Shown here: positions 54,211 through 62,450 of the stretch, piece after piece
Layout of the letters: each line of letters begins with the position of its first letter
How positions within the stretch are numbered: position 1 is the first letter of the stretch
Assembly (NCBI RefSeq): GCF_000429065.1
Contig: NZ_AUBD01000001.1
Coordinates: 372,001 to 436,000, forward strand
Source of the DNA: Silanimonas lenta DSM 16282
GTDB taxonomy: Bacteria > Pseudomonadota > Gammaproteobacteria > Xanthomonadales > Xanthomonadaceae
Length of the DNA: 64,000 nucleotides
Reading direction: 5' to 3'
Translations under genes and position numbers: made by a program
The notes under the pieces: model-generated
The model's input: the letters and a program-made list of their open reading frames with translations, nothing else
Database searches by the model: none
Told to the model about the DNA's origin: nothing

Positions 54211-54390
54211 TCAGGCCGAGGCCTTCTTGGCCGGCGCCTTCTTGGCGGCGACCTTCTTCACCGCGGCCTTGGCCGGCGCGGCGGCCTTGCCCGCAACGGC
54301 CGAGCCGGCCAGCGCCTTGCGCGGACGCGCATTGCCGTAGGACGCGTTGTAGCGCTTGCCTTTGGCCGTCTTGCGGTCACCCTTACCCAT
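54211..54390 (-). CDS. Small ribosomal protein bTHX (THX family) with Lys/Ala-rich tail
   Basis: A 59-residue basic protein. MGKGDRKTAKGKRYNASYGN and RPRKALAG match the short 30S-head protein THX, which sits in a pocket of 16S rRNA; the core is residues 1-32. Residues about 33-59 are an extra Lys/Ala/Pro tail with AKKAPAKKA, the same motif found in the peroxiredoxin tail. AGGAG lies seven bases before the ATG at 54390. A longer in-frame ATG (54465) lies inside the overlapping merC gene. Its ATG is eight bases inside the merC-like gene, so expression may be coupled. Confidence 0.82.
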   Translation of the reverse strand: MGKGDRKTAKGKRYNASYGNARPRKALAGSAVAGKAAAPAKAAVKKVAAKKAPAKKASA

Positions 54391-54862
54391 GGGACACTCC
54401 TGGATGCTGATTCGAGGGATCGGAAAGGGGCGCGAGTCTAACACCACAGGCCGGCGGATGGGCACGCCGCAGATTGCGCAGGTGGGCCCAGGCCACCAGG
54501 ATGCCGGCGGCGGTCATCACCAGGGCATGCAGGAGCTCGTTGTCATGGATGGCCGGCACCAGGCGTTCCAGGCCCAGCAGGGCAAGGCCGGCGAGCAGCA
54601 GCCCCCAGGCATGGAAGCGGCCGTGCTGGCGCAGGCTATGGCCCACCGAGAGCACGGCGAACACCAGGGTCCAGACGAAGAAGATGCCCTCGAAGGCGTG
54701 GCTGGCGAGGAACTCGAGGCCGAGGGCCGGCAGCAGGGCCATCACGAAAGGCAGGCCGGCGCAGTGGATCGCGCAGAGGGTGGCGACGAAGGCGCCGAGG
54801 CGGTCGTACCAGCGGCCGCGGCGTTCGACGGGGGAATGGGGATCGGGGGCGGCATGCGCCAT
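54383..54862 (-). CDS. MerC-domain membrane protein, probable zinc or metal uptake
   Basis: A 159-residue four-helix membrane protein. The MerC motif LGAFVATLCAIHCAGLPFV has metal-binding Cys30 and Cys34. Other helices include FVWTLVFAVLSVG and LLLAGLALLGLERLV. MerC is known as a mercury transporter, but MerC-like proteins beside ZnuD/Zur genes are found in zinc loci, so a zinc role is more likely here. It is divergent from the ZnuD-like gene with 77 bases between, and it overlaps the bTHX gene at its 3' end. Confidence 0.82.
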   Translation of the reverse strand: MAHAAPDPHSPVERRGRWYDRLGAFVATLCAIHCAGLPFVMALLPALGLEFLASHAFEGIFFVWTLVFAVLSVGHSLRQHGRFHAWGLLLAGLALLGLERLVPAIHDNELLHALVMTAAGILVAWAHLRNLRRAHPPACGVRLAPLSDPSNQHPGVSHG

Positions 54863-54897
54863 GGCAGAGGGCCGGTCTTGAAGCAGAGGCGAAACAC

Positions 54898-54905
54898 TAT
54901 AACAT
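54898..54905 (+). promoter_or_regulatory. TATAACAT: candidate Zur half-site and -10 box
   Basis: TATAACAT in the merC-znuD spacer matches one half of the proteobacterial Zur box (ATGTTATAnTATAACAT), and TATAAC could be the -10 of the ZnuD-like gene. The other half of the box is poorly conserved, so binding is not certain. Confidence 0.45.
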
Positions 54906-54939
54906 GTCAGGCTTCGTTCCCCAACCCACGGTGGAGTCC

Positions 54940-56928
54940 ATGTCCCGACCGCTGACCCGCAATGCCCTCGCCCTCGGCATCCTCGCCGCCCTCGTCCAGC
55001 CGGCCCTCGCCGCCGACGGCCATCCGCACAAGGCCCGCGAGGAGGCCCGCACTCTGGACGAGGTGACGGTCACGGCCACGCCGCTGAAGACGGCGCTCGA
55101 CGAACTGGCCCGCCCGGCCGAGGTGCTCACCGGCATCGCCCTGGACGAGCGCCGGGAGGCCACTCTGGGCGAGACCGTGGCCTCGCTACCCGGCGTGCAG
55201 TCGAGCTGGTTCGGCCCGGGCGTGGGCCGCCCGATCATCCGCGGCCTCGACGGCGCCCGCGTGCAGGTGCTGGCCAATGGCCTCGGTGCCCTCGATGCCT
55301 CGACGGTAAGCGCCGACCATGCGGTCTCGATCGAGCCCTTCCTCGCCGACGGCATCGAGGTGCTGAAAGGCCCGGCCAACCTGTTCTTCGGCAATGGCGC
55401 GATCGGCGGCGCGGTGAACGTGGTCGACCGCCGCCTGCCCACCGAGCGCGCCGAGCGCTTCATCTCCGGCCGCGCCGAACTGCGCGCCGGCAGCGCCAAC
55501 AACGAATCCGCCGGCCTGTTCCGCCTCGACGGCGGCAGCGGCCCCTTCGCCTGGCACCTCGACGGCCTGCTGCGCGAGACCGACGACATCGAGACCCCAG
55601 AAGGTACGCTGGAGAGCAGCGCCACCAGCACCCGCGCCGCCGCCGGTGGCCTGTCCTTCCTCGGCGAGCGCTTCTTCTGGGGCGCCTCGCTGTCCTCCTT
55701 CGAGACCGACTACGGCGTGCCCGGCCATGGCCATGAAGGCGGCCACGGCCACGACCACGAGGAAGCGGTGCTGATCAAGCTCGACCAGACCCGCAGCGAC
55801 TTCCGCCTCGGCATGAACGACCTCGGGCCATTCCAGCAGCTGAGCCTGCGCGGCGCCTTCAACGATTACCGCCACACCGAAATCGAGGAGAACGAGATCG
55901 CCACCCGCTTCCTCAACGATGCGCTGGAACTGCGCCTCGAGGCGGTGCAGAAGGAGTTCGCCGGCTGGAACGGCGCCTTCGGCCTGCAGTATGGCGAGCG
56001 CGACTTCGTGGCTGACGGCGACGAGGCCTACGTGCCCTCCACCCTCACCCGCGACCGCGGCCTGTTCCTGCTGCAGGAGCGCAGCTTCGGCGACTTCAAG
56101 CTCGAGCTCGGCGCCCGCCACGATCGCATCGACGTGAAGATGACCGATGGCCTCGCCGCCCGCGACTTCCGCACCAACAGCGGCTCGCTCGGCCTGCGCT
56201 GGGCCCCGGTCGAGGCTTGGCATTTCACCCTGAACCTCGACCGCGCCGAGCGCGCACCCTCGGCCGAGGAGCTGTATGCGGAAGGCGCCCACCTCGCCAC
56301 CTCGACCTACGAGATCGGCGACCCGTGGCTGGACGAGGAGACGGCCCGCCGCGCCGAGCTGGGCGCCCACTGGCATACCGAGCGTCTGCGCGCCCGCGCC
56401 GCGGTCTACCAGACCCGCTTCAAGGACTTCATCTACCTGGCCGACACCGGCCTCGAGATCGACGAGCTGCCGGTGCGCCTGTGGGTGCAGGACGACGCCC
56501 GCTTCACCGGCTGGGAGCTGGAGGCCACCGCCACCCTGGCCGAGGGGGCCAATGGCACCTGGACCCTGCGCGGCTTTGCCGACGGCGTGCGCGGGAGGCT
56601 CGAGGACGGCGGCAACCTGCCGCGCGTCGCCCCGGGCCGCTTCGGCGCCGAGCTGGGCTGGGCGCTGGACGCCTGGCGTGCCGGCCTCGGCGCGGTGCAC
56701 TACCGCGAGCAGGATCGCGTGGCCGCGGGCGAGGATCCCACCGACGGTTTCACCCTCGTGAACGCCCAGCTCAGCTACCACTGGGACACCCGCACCTTCG
56801 GCTGGGAAGCCTACCTCAAGGGCAGCAACCTCACCGACCGCGAGGCCCGGCTGCACACCTCGTTCCTGAAGGACGTGGCCCCGCTGATGGGCCGCAATCT
56901 CACCGCCGGCCTGCGCGTCTTCTTCTGA
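54940..56928 (+). CDS. ZnuD-like TonB-dependent outer-membrane receptor (zinc)
   Basis: A 662-residue outer-membrane receptor. A signal peptide (1-24, LALGILAALVQPALA) is followed by a TonB-box region (DEVTVTATPLK), the plug domain (about 45-160, with VGRPIIRGLDGARVQVL and GIEVLKGPANLFFGNGAIGGAV) and a beta barrel ending in LTAGLRVFF. A His-rich loop (PGHGHEGGHGHDHEE, residues 261-275) recalls the zinc-binding loop of ZnuD. The N-terminal DGHPH also contains His. Start ATG 54940 gives a proper signal; ATG 54904 lies in the regulatory site. The nearby Zur-like gene and MerC support zinc uptake. Confidence 0.88.
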   Translation: MSRPLTRNALALGILAALVQPALAADGHPHKAREEARTLDEVTVTATPLKTALDELARPAEVLTGIALDERREATLGETVASLPGVQSSWFGPGVGRPIIRGLDGARVQVLANGLGALDASTVSADHAVSIEPFLADGIEVLKGPANLFFGNGAIGGAVNVVDRRLPTERAERFISGRAELRAGSANNESAGLFRLDGGSGPFAWHLDGLLRETDDIETPEGTLESSATSTRAAAGGLSFLGERFFWGASLSSFETDYGVPGHGHEGGHGHDHEEAVLIKLDQTRSDFRLGMNDLGPFQQLSLRGAFNDYRHTEIEENEIATRFLNDALELRLEAVQKEFAGWNGAFGLQYGERDFVADGDEAYVPSTLTRDRGLFLLQERSFGDFKLELGARHDRIDVKMTDGLAARDFRTNSGSLGLRWAPVEAWHFTLNLDRAERAPSAEELYAEGAHLATSTYEIGDPWLDEETARRAELGAHWHTERLRARAAVYQTRFKDFIYLADTGLEIDELPVRLWVQDDARFTGWELEATATLAEGANGTWTLRGFADGVRGRLEDGGNLPRVAPGRFGAELGWALDAWRAGLGAVHYREQDRVAAGEDPTDGFTLVNAQLSYHWDTRTFGWEAYLKGSNLTDREARLHTSFLKDVAPLMGRNLTAGLRVFF

Positions 56929-56935
56929 CGCGCAG
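56911..56935. terminator. Hairpin spanning the ZnuD-like stop codon
   Basis: CTGCGCGTC pairs with GACGCGCAG over a seven-base loop. The ZnuD-like gene's stop codon lies in its right arm. The M14 gene ends 15 bases further on from the other side, so it can serve both genes. Confidence 0.5.
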
Positions 56936-56950
56936 CGCCCCGCCGGCCCC

Positions 56951-58177
56951 TTACTCGCGTTCGGGGTCGGCGTCGGCGGCCGGCCGGTCGGCGGGATCTT
57001 CCTCCTCGTCCGACTCGGCCGTGCCCGCTCCTTCCGCCGCCTCGAGGGCAGCCTGCTGTTCACTGGTGTGCCGCCCGATGTGGAAGGCGGCATAGCCCGG
57101 CAGCACCTGCTGGTCCAGCGCCTTGCCGATCACCCGCCCGTCGAAGGGCGAGAGGATTTCGGTGCGCGTATTGGTGAGCGGATCGACCACCCAGCCGAGG
57201 CGCTGCCCCGGGCGCACCCGCTCGCCCAGCTTCACTTCGGCAAAGAAGAAACCACCGGCATTGGTGCGCACCCAGCGCGAGCCCTGGTAGATGGCCTGCG
57301 GCGGCGTGGCCTTGCCGTTGCGTTCCTCCTGCGGCAAGAGCCCCATGGCATGCATCAGGGCGCGGATGGTCTCGGCCGCCGCGGCGATGTGTTCTTCCTC
57401 GAGGAACTGTGGCCCGCCTACCTCGAAGGTGACGGCGGGGATGCCGGCCGCCACGGCGGCGAGGCGCAGCATGCCGCGCGAGCCCTGACTGTGCAGCACC
57501 AGGGCACCGCCGAAGCCGCGGGTGAACTCCAGCACGTCCGGGTTCGAGAGATCGGCGCGCACCTGCGGCAGGTTGGCGCGCTGGAAGGAGCCGGTGTGGA
57601 AATCCACCACGGCATCGCAGCGACGCACGATGTCGTTGAAGAAGCCATGCGCCATGCGCGAGGCGATGCTGCCGCTGCGGCTGCCCGGGAAATGGCGGTT
57701 GAGGTCGCGGCGGTCGGGCAGGTAGCGGCTGCCGCGGCTGAAGCCGAAGACGTTGACGATGGGCGCGGCCACCAGCGTGCCCTCGAGGCGGGTCGGATCG
57801 ACCTCCTCGGCGATGCGCCGCACCACCTCGATGCCGTTGAGCTCGTCGCCATGGATGCCGGCCACCAGGCAGAGCACCGGCCCCGGCAGGGCGCCATGGG
57901 CAACGATGATGGGGCTCGGGATCTCGCCGCGGGCGAGGCCGTCGGGCGGGCGCCACTGCAGGCGCTGGCGGGTGCCCGGCAGTACGAAGTGGTCGAGCAG
58001 CTGGAAGGGCGTGATCAGCTCGGCGGCGGGCGGCTCGCCCGCCGGCAGGGCGAGCAGGGGCGGTGGCGTCTGGCCCACGGAGGTGGCGCGGCGCGGCGGA
58101 TCGACCGGGAAGTCCTGGGCTACGGCACTGCCGGCCAGCAGGGCCAGCAGCGCCAGGGCGAGGCGGTGCCGCCTCAT
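56951..58177 (-). CDS. Exported M14-like deacylase (succinylglutamate desuccinylase/aspartoacylase family)
   Basis: A 408-residue protein with a signal peptide (1-20, LALALLALLAGSAVA). The zinc-binding motif HGDE (His109, Glu112) and the VDFHTG histidine (His194) match the AstE/AspA catalytic domain (about 85-290), and a C-terminal beta domain (about 300-370, RVRPGQRLGWV...) follows. An acidic tail (about 375-408, DEEEDPADRPAADADP) ends it. AstE/AspA enzymes are usually cytoplasmic, so export is unusual and the substrate is unknown. The start overlaps the zur gene's end by four bases. Confidence 0.82.
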   Translation of the reverse strand: MRRHRLALALLALLAGSAVAQDFPVDPPRRATSVGQTPPPLLALPAGEPPAAELITPFQLLDHFVLPGTRQRLQWRPPDGLARGEIPSPIIVAHGALPGPVLCLVAGIHGDELNGIEVVRRIAEEVDPTRLEGTLVAAPIVNVFGFSRGSRYLPDRRDLNRHFPGSRSGSIASRMAHGFFNDIVRRCDAVVDFHTGSFQRANLPQVRADLSNPDVLEFTRGFGGALVLHSQGSRGMLRLAAVAAGIPAVTFEVGGPQFLEEEHIAAAAETIRALMHAMGLLPQEERNGKATPPQAIYQGSRWVRTNAGGFFFAEVKLGERVRPGQRLGWVVDPLTNTRTEILSPFDGRVIGKALDQQVLPGYAAFHIGRHTSEQQAALEAAEGAGTAESDEEEDPADRPAADADPERE

Positions 58178-58656
58178 GCCGCCCCCCCGGCGCAGCGGGC
58201 GCAGACGCCCAGCATCTCGAGGTAGGCCGAGCGCGGCTGGAAGCCCTGTGCCTCGGCCATGGCCCGGAGGCCAGCGGCCAGGCTCTCGTCCTCCAGCTCC
58301 TGGGCCTGCTCGCAGCGTTCGCAGATCAGGATCGGCACCACGTGGCCGGCGGCCGGGTGGTGGCAGGCGAGGAAAGCGTTGATCGAGGCGAGCCGGTGGA
58401 TGAAGCCGTGGCTGAGCAGGAACTCGAGGGCCCGGTAGACCGTTGGCGGGGCCGAGGCCCCGGGCCCGCCGCGCATCAGCTCCAGCAGTTCGTAGGCCTT
58501 CACCGGCTTGCCGGCCTCGGCGATGCGGCGCAGGGCCTCGGCGCGGATCGGCGTGAGATTCAGCCGGCGCTCGCGGCAGGCGGCCTCCACCGCCCGCACG
58601 TAGGCGGCGGCGCCGTGGGCATGCAGCTCGGGGTGGGCGCAGCGGTCCTTGGCCAT
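58174..58656 (-). CDS. zur: Fur-family regulator, probable zinc uptake regulator Zur
   Basis: A 160-residue metalloregulator. The winged-helix DNA-binding part (about 20-90) contains NLTPIRAEALRRIAEA and APPTVYRALEFLLSHGFIHRL, and the dimerisation part carries FLACHHPAAGHVVPILICERCEQ with the structural Cys pair (ICERC), plus a C-terminal CARC pair. The Zur rather than Fur call rests on these features and on the ZnuD/MerC neighbours. The N-terminal region includes extra His (HPELHAHG). The start ATG at 58656 is the first that gives the usual length. Overlaps the M14 gene by four bases; gltX precedes it by 28 bases on the same strand. Confidence 0.85.
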   Translation of the reverse strand: MAKDRCAHPELHAHGAAAYVRAVEAACRERRLNLTPIRAEALRRIAEAGKPVKAYELLELMRGGPGASAPPTVYRALEFLLSHGFIHRLASINAFLACHHPAAGHVVPILICERCEQAQELEDESLAAGLRAMAEAQGFQPRSAYLEMLGVCARCAGGAA

Positions 58657-58684
58657 GGCCTCCAGCCTAGCGCGGCCGCTGCCT

Positions 58685-60094
58685 TCAGGACGTGCGCGCG
58701 GCGATCTTTTCCAGCGCCGCATCGATGCGCCTCAGGGCCTCGTCGCGGCCGGCGAGGTAGACCGTGTGCTCGATCGAGGGCGAGACCTGGGTGCCGGTGA
58801 TGGCCACGCGCAGGGGCTGGGCCAGCTTGCCCATGCCGATGCCGAGCGCTGCCACGGCCTCGGCGAGGCTCTGCTGCACGGCGGCCGGGGTCCACTCGGC
58901 CTGGGTGGCAAGACGCCCGCGCGCCTCGGCAAGCGGGGCCGCGGCGGCGGCCACCAGGTGCTTCTCCACCGCCGCCTCGTCATAGGCGGCGAGCGGGGCA
59001 TACCAGACGCGGGCGCGCTCGGCCATTTCCTTCAGGGTCTTGCAGCGCTCGGCCAGGGCCACCACCACTTCGGCGGGCTTCGGTCCGCGCGCCGGGTCGA
59101 GGCCCTGGGCGCGCAGGTGCCATTCCAGGTGCACGGCGGTGGCCGCCGGATCATCGGTCTTGAAGTAGTGCTGGTTCAGCCAGTCGAGCTTGTCGCGGTC
59201 GAAGCGCGAGGCGCTGTGGTTCACGTCCTCCACCCGGAACAGGCGGATCATGTCGGCGATCGAGAAGATCTCCTGGTCGCCATGCGACCAGCCGAGGCGC
59301 ACCAGATAGTTCAGCAGGGCATGCGGCAGGTAGCCGTCGTCGCGCCACTGCATCACGCTCACCGCGCCGTGGCGCTTCGAGAGCTTGGTGCCGTCGGGGC
59401 CGAGGATCATCGGCAGGTGGGCAAAGCGCGGCGGCCGGGCCCCGAGGGCCTCGTAGATGTTGATCTGGCGCGGGGTGTTGTTGACGTGGTCGTCGCCGCG
59501 GATCACGTCGGTGATGCGCATGTCGAGATCGTCCACCACCACCGCGAAGTTGTAGGTGGGATAGTCGTCGGAGCGCAGGATCACGAGGTCGTCGAGCTCG
59601 GCATTGGCCCACTCGATGCGGCCCTTCACCGCATCGTGGAACACCACGCTTCCCGCCTCCGGGTTGCGGAAGCGGATGACCCGGTTCGGATCGTCGCGGT
59701 AAGGCGCGTTCTCCGTGCGGTACCTGCCCGAGTAGCGGGGCTTGATGCCCGCGGCCATGGCGGCATCGCGCATGGCCTGGATCTCTTCCTTGGTCTCGTA
59801 GGCGTAGTAGGCCTTGCCGGCCTGCACCAGTTCCGAGGCCACCTGGCGGTAGCGCTCGAGGCGCTGGGTCTGGAATACCGGGCCTTCGTCGGCCTCGAGC
59901 CCGAGCCAGGCCATGCCCTCGAGGATGGCCTGCACCGCCTCCGGCGTGCTGCGCTCCTGGTCGGTGTCCTCCACCCGCAGCACGAACTGGCCGCCGCGGG
60001 CCCGGGCCTCGAGCCAGCAGTAGAGCGCGGTGCGCGCCCCGCCGATGTGCAGGTATCCGGTGGGACTGGGAGCGAAACGGGTGCGGCAGGTCAT
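58685..60094 (-). CDS. gltX: Glutamyl-tRNA synthetase
   Basis: A 469-residue class I synthetase that charges tRNA-Glu. The ATP-binding HIGH motif is [16 protein letters not shown] near residue 15, and the KMSKS equivalent is [18 protein letters not shown] and RDYVN-like [10 protein letters not shown]-type segments ([14 protein letters not shown]) are typical. Length and architecture fit bacterial GltX. It is upstream of zur in the same direction, so zur and the M14 gene may share its transcript. Confidence 0.97.
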   Translation of the reverse strand: MTCRTRFAPSPTGYLHIGGARTALYCWLEARARGGQFVLRVEDTDQERSTPEAVQAILEGMAWLGLEADEGPVFQTQRLERYRQVASELVQAGKAYYAYETKEEIQAMRDAAMAAGIKPRYSGRYRTENAPYRDDPNRVIRFRNPEAGSVVFHDAVKGRIEWANAELDDLVILRSDDYPTYNFAVVVDDLDMRITDVIRGDDHVNNTPRQINIYEALGARPPRFAHLPMILGPDGTKLSKRHGAVSVMQWRDDGYLPHALLNYLVRLGWSHGDQEIFSIADMIRLFRVEDVNHSASRFDRDKLDWLNQHYFKTDDPAATAVHLEWHLRAQGLDPARGPKPAEVVVALAERCKTLKEMAERARVWYAPLAAYDEAAVEKHLVAAAAAPLAEARGRLATQAEWTPAAVQQSLAEAVAALGIGMGKLAQPLRVAITGTQVSPSIEHTVYLAGRDEALRRIDAALEKIAARTS

Positions 60095-60173
60095 GGTGGC
60101 GGGCGGCGTCGGAAACAGGAACCGCGCCGGGGCCGGCGCGGAGGGGCGCTAGTGTACTTCGCCAGGGCAACCG

Positions 60174-60179
60174 CATAAT
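60174..60179 (+). promoter_or_regulatory. Candidate -10 for the cyclophilin-lpxH operon
   Basis: CATAAT, in GCATAATCC, is 31 bases before the cyclophilin ATG. It resembles the CATAAT at 34671. No good -35 is seen. Confidence 0.35.
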
Positions 60180-60209
60180 CCCCGGGCTGTCCTGCCCCAA
60201 GGCTCCCGG

Positions 60210-60866
60210 ATGCGTATTCCCGCCGCCGCCCTCGTCCTGGCGGCCCTGCTCGCCGCCCTGCCCCTGCCCTCCGCCCTGCGGGCCCAGACGGCCGGGCCGC
60301 CCGCCACGGACGCCGCTCCCGAGGCCCCGGCGCCACGCCCGGCCCCGCTGCGGGTGGCGCTCGAGACCAGCCTCGGCCGGATCGTGCTGGCCCTGGACGC
60401 CGAGCGCGCCCCGGCGACGGTGGCCAACTTCCTCGCCTATGTCGATGCCGGCCACTACAACGGCACGGTGTTCCACCGGGTGATTCCCGGCGTGCTGGTG
60501 CAGGGCGGCGCCTACACGCCCGACCTGCAGCCCAAGCCCGAGCGCGCGCCCATTCCCAACGAGGCCGGCAATGGCCTGCCGAACCGCCGCGGCAGCCTGG
60601 CCGCGGCACGCCGCCCGGACGACGCCGGCTCGGCCACCCTGCAGTTCTTCATCAATCTTGCCGACAACCCGCAGTTCGATCCGGTGCCGGGGGCCGGCGA
60701 TACCGGTGCCGGCTACGCGGTATTCGGCGAGGTGGTGGAAGGCATGGAGGTGCTCGACCGCATCGCGGCCGTCGAGACCGGGCCGGCCGGCCCCTTCCCC
60801 TCGCGGGTGCCGAAGATGCCGGTCGTGATCGAGCGCGCCAGCCGGCTGGAGGAGGTGAGGCCATGA
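60210..60866 (+). CDS. Exported cyclophilin-type peptidyl-prolyl isomerase
   Basis: A 218-residue cyclophilin with a signal peptide (1-26, [18 protein letters not shown]). The core starts at [19 protein letters not shown], and [13 protein letters not shown] and [12 protein letters not shown] follow; the catalytic Arg is in FHRV. Length is close to PpiA. It is followed by lpxH with an ATGA overlap, a ppiB-lpxH pairing also seen in enteric bacteria. Confidence 0.92.
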   Translation: MRIPAAALVLAALLAALPLPSALRAQTAGPPATDAAPEAPAPRPAPLRVALETSLGRIVLALDAERAPATVANFLAYVDAGHYNGTVFHRVIPGVLVQGGAYTPDLQPKPERAPIPNEAGNGLPNRRGSLAAARRPDDAGSATLQFFINLADNPQFDPVPGAGDTGAGYAVFGEVVEGMEVLDRIAAVETGPAGPFPSRVPKMPVVIERASRLEEVRP

Positions 60867-61585
60867 GCCTGCTCTTCCTCTCCGACCTGCACCTCGACCC
60901 GGAGCGCCCGCAGATCACCGCGCTGTTCGAGCGCTTCCTCGCCACCGAGGCGCGCGGGGCCGAGGCGGTGTATCTGCTCGGCGACCTGTTCGAGGCCTTC
61001 ATCGGCGACGACGACGATGGCGAGATCGCCACCCGGGTGGCCACGGCCACCCGCGCGCTGCGCGACTCCGGCGTGCCGGTGTTCTTCCAGCGCGGCAACC
61101 GCGATTTCCTCGTCGGCCCGGACTACGCCGCGAAGGCCGGCTGGACCCTGCTGCCCGACCCGGCGGTGATCCTGCTCGCCGGCGAACCGACCCTGCTGCT
61201 GCACGGCGACCTGCTCTGCCTCGACGACCACGCCTACCAGGCCTTCCGGCGCCAGGTGCGCGACCCGGCCTGGCAACAGGGCTTCCTCGCCCAGCCGCTG
61301 GCCGCACGCCGCGCCTTCGCCGCGCAGGCGCGGAAGGCCAGCGCCGCCGCGCAGTCGGGCCGCGAGGAAAGCATCGGCGATGTCACGCCGGCGGAAGTGG
61401 CACGACTGATGGCCCTGCACGGCGTGCGACGGATGATCCACGGCCATACCCACCGCCCGGGCGTCTACCCCGTGGCCCTGCCAGACGGCAGCGAGGGCCA
61501 GCGCATCGTGCTCGGCGACTGGTACGAACAGGGCTCGGTGCTGCGGGTGGATGCCGCGGGCTTCGCCCTCGGCGGCGTGGCCTGA
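60863..61585 (+). CDS. lpxH: UDP-2,3-diacylglucosamine diphosphatase LpxH
   Basis: A 240-residue metallophosphoesterase that makes lipid X in lipid A synthesis. Metal motifs are [35 protein letters not shown] and [24 protein letters not shown] closes the site. A cap region (about 125-165) fits LpxH. The gene is coupled to the upstream cyclophilin gene. Confidence 0.96.
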   Translation: MSLLFLSDLHLDPERPQITALFERFLATEARGAEAVYLLGDLFEAFIGDDDDGEIATRVATATRALRDSGVPVFFQRGNRDFLVGPDYAAKAGWTLLPDPAVILLAGEPTLLLHGDLLCLDDHAYQAFRRQVRDPAWQQGFLAQPLAARRAFAAQARKASAAAQSGREESIGDVTPAEVARLMALHGVRRMIHGHTHRPGVYPVALPDGSEGQRIVLGDWYEQGSVLRVDAAGFALGGVA

Positions 61586-61603
61586 GCAAGTCCGCAGGCG
61601 GCC

Positions 61604-62440
61604 TCAGCCCTCGGCCAGACCCGGCAGGGCGGCGATCTCTTCCTCGTCGAAGCCGGCGGCGCGCCGGGCCTCGAGGTTGAAGGGCCCGCGCACCGCCTGC
61701 GAGCCGTAGGCGCGGACGAGGCCGGCGAAGGTCGGCCAGGGCTTCCGGCCCTCCTGCTCGCAGAGCCAGCGGAACCAGCGTGAACCGGCGGCCACGTGCG
61801 CCACCTCCTCGCGCAGGATCACCTCCAGCACCGCGATGCTCTCCATGTCTCCCACGTCGCGCAGGCGCGCGATCAGGCCCGGCGTCACGTCGAGCCCCCG
61901 GGCTTCCAGCACCCGCGGCACCAGGGCCATGCGCGCCAGCGCGCTGTGGGCGGTCTTCTCCGCCATCTCCCACAGGCCGTTGTGGGCGTCGAAATCGCCG
62001 TAGGCATGGCCAAGCTCGGCAAGGCGCGCGGCCAGCAGCTGGAAATGCCGGGCCTCGTCGTCGGCGGTGCGCACGAAGTCCTCGGCGAAGCCCGGGGGAA
62101 AATCGCGGAAGCGGTACACCGCGTCCCAGGCGAGATCGACCGCATTGAGCTCGATATGGGCGATGGCATGCAGGAAGGCCGCCCGCCCCGCAAGGCTGCC
62201 GAGCCCCCGCTTGGGCAGGTGCTTGGGATGCACGAGGCGCGGCCGTTCGGGGCGGCCGGGAAAGCGGATCGGCGCGGGGGGCGGCGCCTCGGGATCGAGG
62301 GGCAGGCGGCCTTCGAAGAAGGCCGCGGCATAGGCCCGGGTCTTCGCGCATTTCTCCTGCGGATCGGCCGTAGCAAGGCACTCGGCCGCGGCCGCGTAAA
62401 GCTCCCGCGCCCCGCCCTGCCCTTCGGCCCTGACCGCCAT
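61604..62440 (-). CDS. DUF455 ferritin-like protein
   Basis: A 278-residue helical protein of the DUF455/COG2833 ferritin-like group. Metal-binding Glu and His residues appear in LHAIAHIELNAVDLAWDAVYRF, FVRTADDEARHFQLLAARL and VILREEVAHVAAGSRWF, a repeated ExxH pattern. The function is not established. An ATG at 62446 would add two residues; I chose 62440 because GAGG lies eight bases before it and only two before the other. It starts about ten bases after the purF stop, so it is likely co-transcribed with it. Confidence 0.85.
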   Translation of the reverse strand: MAVRAEGQGGARELYAAAAECLATADPQEKCAKTRAYAAAFFEGRLPLDPEAPPPAPIRFPGRPERPRLVHPKHLPKRGLGSLAGRAAFLHAIAHIELNAVDLAWDAVYRFRDFPPGFAEDFVRTADDEARHFQLLAARLAELGHAYGDFDAHNGLWEMAEKTAHSALARMALVPRVLEARGLDVTPGLIARLRDVGDMESIAVLEVILREEVAHVAAGSRWFRWLCEQEGRKPWPTFAGLVRAYGSQAVRGPFNLEARRAAGFDEEEIAALPGLAEG

Positions 62441-62450
62441 GCCCATCGCC

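Noticed and set aside
54904-54939. Longer N-terminus of the ZnuD-like receptor
   Set aside because: The in-frame ATG lies in the candidate Zur/-10 site and would disrupt the signal peptide.
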